Assembly (NCBI RefSeq): GCF_000004075.3
Contig: NC_026656.2
Location: 4,278,001 to 4,342,000 of the forward strand
Length of the DNA: 64,000 nucleotides
DNA from: Cucumis sativus
Taxonomy: Eukaryota; Streptophyta; Magnoliopsida; Cucurbitales; Cucurbitaceae
Direction: 5' to 3'
Of this stretch, positions 1 through 11,000 are shown one piece after another (within the stretch, counting starts at the first letter, position 1; every line of letters starts with the position of its first letter). A model generated the notes under the pieces. That model saw nothing but the letters and a program-made list of their open reading frames with translations, ran no database searches and had not been told where the DNA came from. The position numbers were made by a program, and so were the translations under genes.

Positions 1-2179
1 GTAAGCTCTTAAAACTTAATTCGAAGATCTAGTAGTAGAATATCTTACCTAGATTAGCTAAAAAATATTCTTTTGCTGACAGTAAAAACTTCAATTAATT
101 CAATCCTAATCATAAAAGAAAATTTTTATATCTTAATTAATAAAATTAATAATTGGCTTTCATCCAAAAATTATCTCAAATTAACTTACTCAAAGTTGAG
201 ATTGAAACCAATTCAACTTTGATGAAAAAAAAAATCATCATTTAAATATTCAAGATTTGCCAAATGGATTTTCAAAGACATGCATTCAACACGAAGAACA
301 TTTTTTTTTTCTCTCTCTTTTCAATTTAAGCATTTGAATGCTATTTATAGACCAAAATAATAATAATATTTACCATTATCATTTTCTACTTCTTTATTAT
401 TATTATTATTCTCTCACCTAAATATATAATAAACATATATATTTATTTAAACTATTATTCTTACTCTTAATTAAATCCATCATCTTTTCTTCGTACAATC
501 AAATCAACATTCTCCTCCTTAATTATTTTATTTTTCAACAATTATATTTTATCATATAATTAACTTTATTTTTCTAACTAAATAAAATTTACATTCTCTT
601 TCATCAAATAAATCTCTCCTCAAATCAACTTAATTTTTTTTTTTTGCGAACATCAAATTTTTTCTCTATTTATTAAATCTCATCAAATCCAATCAATTTT
701 ATTGTTTTACCAAAATAGTAAAATAATTATATTTTTTCAAAATATAATTGTTTTCTTATTATTTTCTCTTTTTTTTTATCTTTGTCTTCTCTACAAAATA
801 CAATATTTTTTCTTAAATAATTATATTTTAAAAATATAATTATCTTTTCCATTTCCATAATAATCATTATATATATATATATGTATCCACACACATATAC
901 AATTATCGAATCTCTCAAATTTTCATTCCTTAAATTTAATAAATAAACACACCAAATTTTCAGTTTCCACGACCAAATAATTTCCACAACTTTACATAAA
1001 TTACTTCATAACATACAATTAAATCAAGTTATCAACAATCACCACAAATTCAAATCCTTTGATTAATTAAATACTCATCCAACCAACATCTAATTAATTC
1101 CAATATCCACGTAATCAAACAAAGTTAAGATGATAATGTCAAAATCCTCCTGTCCGAAGGAGACCTTCTCACCGAGTATTTTAAAACTAATAACATCCTC
1201 TCATTCATTCTCAACCTCTCCCAACAAAATGTAATAGCACAAAAGTCCATTGAAAACCAACTTAACGTCTAAAAGATGTCCAAACTTGGTTTTCCTAAAC
1301 ATATACATCTGTGTAGGTGTTAACTTAATTTAATGTCCGAGACAATTTTCACTAAGTGTGAACAACACGTTAAGTTTGCAAGGAAGAAGTCTGCACTGCG
1401 GATTTTGGTGACATAAGGCATCTACCAAATAGAAAACACACACAACACAATAAAATGAGTAATATGTCTTAAAATTTAAGGCAGTCTCGAGCCAATCTCG
1501 ATCGAGAATAACATAAATTAGCAATTCTACTTGGACAATTTTACACTAGGATGCCATGAGATTAGAGTTTTATATGCATTATGTGATGTATATCAAGTTG
1601 ATCTCAAGCGAAATCTAAACCAGAAACCTCACATAATGCATATGAAACACAAAAAATCTCAAAACTCATTTAACAAAATCTCGAGGCAATTTCATCAATC
1701 TCGACCAAGATTCATCATCTACACGGTACAAATCGACGAAATTGTTGAAATTCATCAAACCAAACCAATGCATTAACTTAAAAACCAGATACAAAACCAA
1801 CTCCAACAACAAACCAACATTTATATCTCATTTGCCGGCTCATATTTCCCAAATAATTCTAAACTTAAAACAAAGGCATAAGCTATCAAATTATTCAAAA
1901 TTAATTAAATCTACGGATTAAGCTTGATATACACAACCTAAGGTTGATCAATCTTAAGAGCAAATACGTTCAAACTCGATCAAAATGAGAAATTTGTTTG
2001 ACGAAAGTGAATATCAAACGTTTGGGGATAAATAATGGGTTTTTTTTTATTAATTTGAACATATCTTTTGTTTTGGAGTATTATTCTTTTCTTCACAAGA
2101 AGGAGCCGAAAAGTTATAAATGAGAAGAGAATGTGAATGTGAAAGAAAGGGCGGCAAACCAACACCTTTTGTATTGGGG
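1..2179. other. AT-rich intergenic DNA, possible LTR remnant
   Basis: No convincing gene is seen. The stretch is AT-rich with poly-A/T runs and short ORFs that resemble nothing known. A strong TATA-like box on the minus strand (CTATAAATAG, complement of 341-350), followed by low-complexity sequence running off the left edge, could be the promoter part of an old retrotransposon LTR in minus orientation. No LTR ends or coding remnants were recognised, so this is only a suggestion. Confidence 0.3.
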
Positions 2180-2276
2180 ACTAACCATTTGCTGAAACGA
2201 GCAAGGGATCTTCAATGGCTTCCTGTAGTGAAACTCCCTTGGTTTATCATGTACCTCTCCGGAACTTCCTAGAAAG
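2180..2276 (+). other. Probable 5' leader exon of the UBA-PUB gene, with upstream ORF
   Basis: A donor-like site (AGAAAG then GTGAAA) ends this stretch at 2276. An acceptor TTATAG at 2641-2646 lies just before the start codon of the UBA-PUB gene, so a leader intron of about 370 bases is likely. An ATG at 2215 opens a 35-codon upstream ORF. After splicing it ends at TGA 2690-2692, overlapping the first 44 bases of the main ORF in another frame. Such an overlapping uORF could lower translation of the main protein. The 5' end is not defined by sequence alone. Confidence 0.4.
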
Positions 2277-2648
2277 GTGAAACACCATCTTCCTTTTCTT
2301 TTTCACTCTTCTTCATACTCAATTTTTCAAATCGTCCGGCACCATTCTCCAACTAAAAGAACCCACCCTCCTTGAAATCCTCTGTCCTGTGCTTCAATTT
2401 CTTGTTCTGCATTCCATAAAGTTTGATTTTTTTAACATTGGTTATTTGGTTTTCTTATAATCTCAAAACCCCTTTTCTAGATTTGATATTATATTGCGAA
2501 ATTTGTTACCATTTCTTTTGCCTTTTGTGTAGAATTGTAAAGTATCGAACTTGAATTTCTGGATGTTAGGTTCATTTATAATTTTTTTTTAGGAGAAGTT
2601 ATGGTTTGGTAATTTGTTGTTAATCTAAATTTGAAATCTCTTATAGGA

Positions 2649-5600
2649 ATGACTTTCGTAGAGGTAAAGCAGAAGCTCATGAGCGAGGTTGAAGCTCTAG
2701 GATTCCCAAGGGCTCGAGTCGTTCGAGCACTTCATAGTACTGGTGAGGATGATTGACTGACACTTATTGCCTGAGAATATCAATGTATAATAACGCTATG
2801 ATTTGTTTTGTGACAAAATATTTTGGTTTTTCGAACGGATGATCCAAAATGAAATGTTCCACCTTTTAAAACTCTGTTTTTTTACCATTTACTTATGTCA
2901 TATCAATGTGAGACGGCTAAAACTGGTCATTGTGCATGCTGATTAGGATCTTGCTCACTTGTTCCTCTTGCTTCTTTGGGTTTTGGTTTTCGGCTCATTA
3001 CTCTCTCTATTTTCTCTCACTCTCCCTCTTGTGAGTTCTCAGACTCGTTGATCTCGTTTCTCTTGCTCCTTTGGGTTTGGATATTTTGCTCCTCAACCTC
3101 CTGATCTCTTATTCTTGCTCATGCTCTTTACTCTATAGTAGCAGGAACCCCATACACACAGTAAAGTCGTATTGGTAATTGTTAGGACAGCAAACCCTCG
3201 AATATCTCCACAATGGTATGATATTGTCCACTTTGGGTATACACCCTCATGGCTTTGCTTTTGGTATCATCCCAAATGGCCTCATACCAATGGAGATAGT
3301 TGTCTCACTTATATATCCAAAAACTCCGTACACACTTACAATAAAATCGTTTTGGCAATTTCCACGGATAATGATGCAAGCAAAAGGTTAAAAAACTTCA
3401 GTTATAAAAAGTGTGGAATATCTTAGTTTGGACCCAAATTTTGTGTCGAGTACAATTATCTCAAAATATCTGATTCATATTGATTAATGTACACATCTCT
3501 TTGTTTCTTTTTCCAGTCCTACTTCTTCAGTTGTAGGAACCGTTTCACTCTTTTCATTTTTTGAATGAGTGTGAATGGTAAATAAACATTCGAGAATGAA
3601 AAACAACTCTTCATTTAATTTTTCAATACAAATGTACATCTAAAGATTGATGAAAGTGGACTGAGATCCCCTCATCTACAACATCGCCTATTCCATCTTT
3701 CACTACAATTTAGAGTTAGAATAATTGAATTATCTACTGTTTTTCATTCTCAAAAACTTATTTCTTTGTTCTTCAGGCAACGTCAGCTCAGAAGCTGCAG
3801 TTCATTGGCTCATTGATCATGAGAATGATCCCGATATCGATCAAATGCCCCCGGTAAATTCAATATTTATAAAGCACTCTTCATTACATTCCATTTATTT
3901 AGTTAGATCTCTAGATAATTGCATGTATTTGTTATGGTCAAATATCATTGCAATTAAGTATCAATGTCAAACTCTTGTAAACTAGCTCTAAAAGACTATA
4001 AATCAGGGTTTTTGCTATTAAAAGTGGTGGATAGAGTGAATTTGAGTTTCACACTGATAAACATAACTAAGGAATTCCATGCAGGTAGCAGTTAACATTG
4101 ATATTGAATCTCCTGAACCATTTCATATCACAGAGGAAATGAGAAGAAAAGCTAAGGAACTAAGGTATTGTATCAGATTTTGTTTATTGTGAAAGACTTG
4201 AATGCTTTACACTTTTTTTTTCACAATAAAAAAATAAAGTTAATCACTATGCCATTTTATTTTACTCTAGAGCCATCTTAAACTTGGAGTTGTTTAGTCC
4301 AAATGTGTCTTAATATTAAATTTTTGTTGATTTTCCTATCTTTAGGGATCAAGTAGGGAAAGAGAAGGAAAGAGAAGAACAAAAGTTTGAAAGACAAAGG
4401 GAAAAGGTACCGTGTTCGAATCATTGGTTTGTCAATCTTATTCTGTTTAACTAGTTGAAGTTTATTTTGTTTAAATGAAGTAAATTAGCAAGGGTTACAT
4501 ATCAATGAAACTGGTAGATGAAGTAAATTGAGCATTGACAATGCAATTGCCAAAAATTTACCATTTATATGTGTAATAGTAGATGCTATACTATGTATCT
4601 TGCCATCGTGTTGCTAATCACTTCACCATTTGGGGACTAGTTTTGTAGTAGTGGGTAAAAAAATTTAAGCATATACCACTTGGTATACCCTCCAATCTCC
4701 AATCATGAGTATATATTTTGATTTTGGTTTCATATGTTGGATTGGATCTGATGCTATCTGTAAACTTAACTTTATGTTAATTTTCATGATCTAATGCTTA
4801 CAATTTTTAAAGGATAGAATCCGTTCCAGTAAAGAACTACAAGAAGCAAAAAGAATTGCTGAAGAAATTGAAAGGAAACGGTATGTCTTCTTTATCAATC
4901 CCTTTTTTGGTTTTCTTCTATGTCACTGAAAGCATTTTTGCTTTCTGTCTGAAGTGAAATATGTTTTCTTCTTTGCTCAGCAATATTAATTCTAGGCAAG
5001 TTGAGAAAGAGGAGGAGAAAAGAGCAAGGGAAAAAGTTGTACAAAAAATTGAACAAGATAAGGTTTGCTTTCTCCACCATTTTATTTAGTTTTGTATTAA
5101 CCAATAATGTACTTTATCTGAGTGAGATACATTTTGACGGTTCTTTCATTTTCATGATTTATAGCTAAGCATCCCTGAAGTTTTAATTTTGTATCTAATT
5201 AGTCCTTGAATTTTATGAAGTGTCCAAAAGCCTGCTAAACTTTTGATGTTTCAATTTTGTGTCTATTAGGTCCTTGACCTATTCAGCAATTTTTAAAATT
5301 CAGAAATCTATTAACCACATAATTGAAAGTTTAACAATCTACTATATGCAAAATTCAATTTTATGTGTAATAGATTCGTTAATGGTAAATCCTAGATAAA
5401 CATCACTGAGGCATTAGCATATATTTTATAACCACAGCTAGAGCATATACCTGTTGACACAGAAGGTTATAAATTTATTGCTTCTTTGAGCTAAGAGAAC
5501 TGCATTTATGGGTAAAATTGAAAATACAAAATGGTTAAAGAACGGCACAAACTAAAACCAAGCAGAAGATCCTCGAAAAGAAAGAAAAAATAAGCCTGGT

Positions 5601-7010
5601 GCAAAGAAGCTTATTAACAATAAACATGGGCTTACTGTTTTCTTTTTCTTTTTTCCCTTTTTGGATATTGAGTTATGACAAATTGTTTCCTGTCTATATC
5701 CTTCCATTATAGAATTCTTCACATTTGGCAGATAGAAAGAAAGAGGTTCGGTGGAATTCCCTCTGAAAGGTCTGAAAGCCTTGCTACAAAAGCGACCGCA
5801 GCCAGAGCAGGGGAAAAGGATGAACTTAGATCACAGTCACTGCCAGCAACTTCAGTCAGTAAAGCAGTCTCTATGAGAGAATGTTTAAGGTCTCTTAGGC
5901 ACCATCATAAGGTATTGATATCTATGGAAAATGTATGGGTCATATTTTGATGAAGCATTCTTTTTAAGTTTGTCCATGATTACTACAAAATATCACAACT
6001 GTAGGTCCACCATTCCTTCAAAAAATCCCTTTTGGCTGCCTGATAAATTTTCTTGTTCTTTTTCCTATGAGCAATGATAGACCATATGAAAATGGAAATC
6101 CAAGAAAAAATTTCTTTCTTTAGGAGAATTTGTTATACTTGTTCAGTTTTTTTTGTGTCGCATCTCACACATGAACTGATTTTCCTTTCCTAGAAGTATA
6201 TTGCTAGATTAGTATACTTTCATTTCTTACTCCTAATTGTTCTATTTTCTGGGTTCAAGGATGATTCTGACAAAGTGAGAAATGCCTACCAAACTCTCTT
6301 CATCTATGTCAGAAATGTAGCCAAAAATCCTGATGAGGAAAGGTTTAGGAAGATTCGACTCAGTAATCCTCTGTTCCAGGTAAACTTTTTAATCCAGTAT
6401 GTTGATTATATTACAAACCTCATGGTTACAACAGCATGTAATGTAAATCTTTACGAAGTTAATATATTACTCACAAGTCACAAATGAGGTCCAAAATTTT
6501 CTTGTAGTTTGAGCACTTAATGTAAAATTAGTCTTCATAAGCATTAAGCTCATTCAAATTTATAGGTTAATATTAAGAGACAGGAAAGCAAGAACTGATC
6601 AGTCACACAATCACGTTTTGTTTGCTCATTTTTCCTGTCCCATGTATTTTCATTCTTCATTGCAATTTGAGCTTATGAGATCCAACTAAATCTTCATTTG
6701 AAGATTAGGCTTTAGGAAGTGCAGCCGCTGTTGGAATTAATATCACCCTTTTCTTTCACATCTATCAATCTTAAAAGTTAATTTCCAAACAAGATTATAT
6801 TTATCTGTTATTGTTTCTGTACTTCAACAGGAGAGAGTTGGGAGTTTGAAAGGAGGGATTGAGTTTCTCGAGCTTTGCGGCTTTCGAAAAGAAGGAGAGT
6901 TTCTGTATCTTCCCCGTGATAAAATCGACTTGGAGGCTTTAAACACTGCTGGATCATTGTTGAATTCTGCATTGACAAATCCCTTTTTTGGTGTTCTACA
7001 ATCAGTTTGA
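2649..7010 (+). CDS. UBA and PUB domain protein (UBX-domain-protein-1-like, CDC48 cofactor type)
   Basis: Coding exons: 2649-2742, 3777-3853, 4085-4164, 4346-4406, 4813-4880, 4981-5062, 5732-5911, 6260-6379, 6831-7010. They total 942 nt, 313 aa, and all junctions are GT-AG and in frame. Residues about 11-48 form a UBA-like ubiquitin-binding domain ([12 protein letters not shown], then [17 protein letters not shown]). Residues about 75-158 are a highly charged Glu/Arg/Lys helix, probably coiled coil. Residues about 200-302 form a PUB/PUG domain ([31 protein letters not shown], ending NPFFGVL), a fold known to bind CDC48/p97. The inferred role is linking ubiquitylated clients to the CDC48 segregase. 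From memory, the Arabidopsis relative At1g04850 has an extra N-terminal zinc-finger region; none is visible upstream here, so this may be a shorter paralogue or the gene has lost it. A stop at 7008-7010 ends the frame. Family certain; individual exon edges very likely. Confidence 0.9.
3146..3410 (+). repeat. Degenerate TRIM/LTR-like repeat, copy 1 (in intron 1 of UBA-PUB gene)
   Basis: The core at about 3200-3310 (ATCTCCACAATGGTATGATA, later CCTCATACCAATGGAGATAG) resembles the LTR of small TRIM retrotransposons that I recall from many eudicots. It holds an inverted CCACAATGGTATGA / CATACCAATGGAGA pair. A TGTTAG-type start lies at 3180. A related but more diverged copy is at 23385-23510. Imperfect 35-40 base direct repeats (3146-3180 and 3322-3360) flank the core. 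The family name is recollection and needs a repeat-library search. Confidence 0.45.
5165..5350. repeat. Degenerate intronic repeat with internal duplication
   Basis: Lies inside intron 6 of the UBA-PUB gene. The phrase TTTAATTTTGTATCTAATTA-GTCCTTGA near 5182 recurs about 70 bases later as TTTCAATTTTGTGTCTATTA-GGTCCTTGA. This 'ATTTTGTGTCTAATAGGTCC' type of sequence is a common anonymous interspersed repeat in dicot genomes. No ends or coding remnant are seen. Confidence 0.35.
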
Positions 7011-8090
7011 GCTTATCACTAGGTAAAGCCAGTTCATTGCTTTTAACCAAAACCAACAAGAGATGGCACATAACCTTCATGCTTTGGGATTGGAATTTGT
7101 ATTTAAGAATATAATTGAATTACTATCATATAATGATTGTATAGTAACAGATTATGATTTGAACACATAAAATGAAGCATTTTAGCTGAATTTGTTTCTT
7201 ACATTACCTGATACTATTATCTTCAACTTTCAACTTTGATATTGTTTGTATTAGTATTTAGTTCAGACTAAAATCTAGGTAGCCACATTACATTTTTCAC
7301 ATTTGATAATCAAATTAGTCACTACCCTTTTGTTCAAATTTCAAACTTTGGTCACATTAAATTTTGATAACCATTAACTTCAACTAGAAACTTCGAGTAA
7401 AATTTTAAAAAATTCAAATCCATATAAAACTATAGCATTTTCAAGTTGATTGATTATTTTCAATAAAAATTCAAAAAAGAAAATTCTCCAAGAAAGAACT
7501 CAATCTTTACAAATTCTATTTGAGATGGTGAATGAAACGGTGAAGCTTAAACGAGAACGGAGAAGTCATCCTCAATCCCATCCCTTGAACATCTCTACAC
7601 AAAATTATATCATTACATACCTAACTATTTGCATTAAGTTAAATTAATATTCCAATTGTACGATATAAATGTCAATGTGAGTATTGTTCATCTCTAGAGA
7701 TTAGGGGTTCGATTCATTCCTCTTTCGTACTAAAAAAAGAATTTATTTTAATAGAATATTGAATAGGGGAAAATGAAAATGTGTATTAAACACAAAATTA
7801 AACTAAAACAAATTTTAGAATTTGAGGGAGGTTTATATAAAATTTGAAAAGTTGAGGGGGGTGATAATGTGTTGAAGTTGAGCTGAGTTCATAACCGAAC
7901 TTGAGCCATACCGTTTGGATTTGATTGGATTGATGGAATTAGAAATTTAGAACAATGACTCACCAACACATAATCAATGCCCTAATCTTACATCAACAGG
8001 ATTGATTCCTCATGATTTATTCAATAATTAGTAGATGAAAACACAAAAATCCAGATTACATATACGACAAATCCACGACTTATAGCAAAA
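7011..8090. other. Intergenic: UBA-PUB 3' flank and FGGY upstream region
   Basis: Contains the presumed 3' UTR of the UBA-PUB gene and the presumed promoter/5' UTR of the sugar-kinase gene. No gene is seen. GGTTCGATTC at 7706-7715 resembles a tRNA B box and is followed by a short A-rich run, so it may be the relic of a SINE or other retroelement end; no tRNA cloverleaf can be drawn. Confidence 0.4.
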
Positions 8091-11000
8091 ATGTCAGCCA
8101 AGAGAAATTCCTGGTCCGAGACTGCTCCATTGCTCGGTCAGCAGCACCGCTTCCAATCGCTTCCTGCTCGCCTCCCTTCCTCCAACATCGGAATGGCTTC
8201 TCCAACCGATTCTGTTCCTCCCCCTCGACCCGTCTTCCTCGGCGTCGACGTTGGCACTGGCAGTGCTCGTGCAGGTTTCTCAATTTCCTTGCTTCTTCTC
8301 TTTATTTCATTTACCATTCGATATTGTTTTCATTTGATTCTATTGCGTTTCTGGGTTTGAATTGGGATGCGTTGGAAATCTGTGTTGTATTGTATGCGTT
8401 TTTGCACTTAAGGATCAATTGATTGTCTAGTTATGTTCTATGTACATAGAATTGTAAAGGGTGTTTGACAATGGGTGAAAGTTTTATACTTATTTAGGTG
8501 ATCGATGGTGGTAGACAAGAAGAAAAAAATACTTTAGTTTGACAATTATATGTCTGACATTTGTTGAACACGATCAAACACTTGTTGGAACAATAAATGC
8601 ATTGGATACTTGTTGTACAGACACTGCTTTGAGTAATTTTTTAGAGAAATGCATCAAACTCTTTTTTTAAGCATATTAATGTACTTTACCTAGTGATTTT
8701 GAATAAATCTTGTGAGTGAAATGCACCAAACTCCTTTTTTAAGCATATAATTGCATTAACCTATTGACTTTAAATTTTCTTGTATAACAATGATAAAATA
8801 CTTTTTTAAAGTATAATTTAATAAACGTGTCCTTGTCCTGTTTATGTCCTAGATGTTTAGAAAATGATGTCAATGTGTGTTGTGCCATATCCATATCCGT
8901 GCTTCTTAGGTTAGCAGCCAAAGGAATTGTTGATTGGAACTTTGTTAGCCAAGTTAGGGTGGGAGAGAGTGTGTGTTATAAGTAGCGAAGTTAGTTTTGG
9001 GCCAGATGTGTTGTCCATTTACTCCATTGTTAGCTTGGTTGGGACTTGATTGGATGCTTCTCAACCGTTGAAAAGTACTTGAAAATACATTGTTGGCTTG
9101 TTTTGACAGCCTATGATTAACTAGTAGTTAGCTTCAAGTGTTGCTAGGTAGTAGGCATATGAGATAGGTAGTTGTTTGTTTGCTAGCTAAATTGAGGGGG
9201 AAGAGAGTGTATTACAAATAAAGGTGATTAAGGAATTTGGATATATAGTAGGTTTTGTGATTAGTTTGCGGCAGAGGTAAGTGTCTTGAATGCTTTATGT
9301 GCATTGTGTTTTCAATAACAGTAAATACTGAAGTCCATGCTGTCCAAATTCTGGTTCCTTAGATTTACTGCTTTGACTATTAAAATTTATTGTTGTGGAC
9401 TTCTCTTTTAGGGATCTTTGATGAGACTGGGAAGCTTTTGGGTTCTTCTAGCAGCCCAATACAAATTTGGAAAGATGGAAACTGTATCGAGGTAATATCC
9501 GTACTGAGTTGTTCTCAATTGGTACCAGGTGGATCAGAAATAAAAATTGCATTATATGTTGCCAACATGAACCCATAAGGCAATAATGTGACTCAATTTG
9601 TCTAGCCATTGTCAAAAAGTGAGTAACAACTTTGTAGAAATCTTAGAGTTGTATTGCAAGTTTCAAAATTTTGTGACAGCTTGCTTCTGGCCATATAGCA
9701 ATAACAATAACAGTCAATAGTACAACTGCTCACCCAAGAGTATGTCGGGCTTTCATGATTGTTTATGAGCTTTCTGTTTCAAACCAGCAATCCTCGACAG
9801 ATATCTGGCATGCAGTCTGTGCTGCAGTGAAATCAGCATGCTCCAAGGCGAATGTCTCAGGGGAGGAAGTGAAGGGTCTTGGATTTACTGCTACCTGCTC
9901 TCTTGGTCTGTATGCTATTAGTTGGTTATTTTATCTTGCTTTATTAATGACTGACTGACTCACAAGATAACTATTCCTTCTTTAATTGGCATTTGATGGC
10001 AGCCTTTACAAAGTTTCATTTTAAATGGTTTGTTTGCAGTTGCAGTTGATGCTGATGGTTCACCAGTTACAGTATCTTGGAGTGGTGACTCAAGAAGAAA
10101 TGTAATAGTGTGGATGGATCATAGAGCTGTAGAGCAGGCTGAAAGGATCAATTCTTTCAATTCACCAGTACTACAATACTGTGGTGGATCTCTTTCCCCT
10201 GAGATGCAGCCACCTAAGGTATTCAAATAGATGTTTGATCCCATTGTGTGCTAGACATATTTGTTTAAAAAGCGGAACCATTTTTCATTTATTTAGTGAA
10301 AAAATATATCTGAAATCTGTGCTCCTTGAGGTTTTAAAAAATGCTCCCCCATCTGTTGTGGTAATACTTAGGGTGTATAGTTACAGAAGTTGGAAAATGA
10401 AAATGGAAAGGAGTGATGAAACTTGGAATAGTTGCAAATATAGCAATTTGATTCAAAATAATGAAGTATAAAGCAGCACATTTTAAAAAATTACAAATAT
10501 AGCAAAATTTGTCAAAATCTATTGATAGACCATGTAGAAAATATTGGTCTATCACTGATAAACCACAATAGTTTATCAACAGTAGAAATCTATCAGCAAT
10601 AGAGGTCTATCATTGATAGATTTCGCTATATTTGCAATTTTTTAAAAATATTGCTACATAATAATTATTCTGAAAATTGCTACCCATTATAATTACTCAC
10701 CAAACTTTGCTAAAATAAAACATTTATTCCCATGATCTATCTTCATCATTGTCTTCTTTTCTGTTTTGATAATTGAGAGGAAGTGCACAAAACACCCTTA
10801 TTACAGATTCAGTTACTTTCTGCTTCTTTGTTTTCTTTTCCTTTTCCGTTTCCACTTTCCATTTTTCTGTTTTATCATCTGATCTTCGACTATTGAGATG
10901 AAGTGCATAATATGCCTTTTTCTACAGATTCACAGTCATGGAATATGCTATGATACAGATTATTTTTGCAGCTTCTCTGGGTTAAAGAAAATTTACCAGA

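Noticed and set aside
7690..7730. tRNA-like B box GGTTCGATTC
   Set aside because: No A box at proper spacing and no cloverleaf; at most a retroelement relic.
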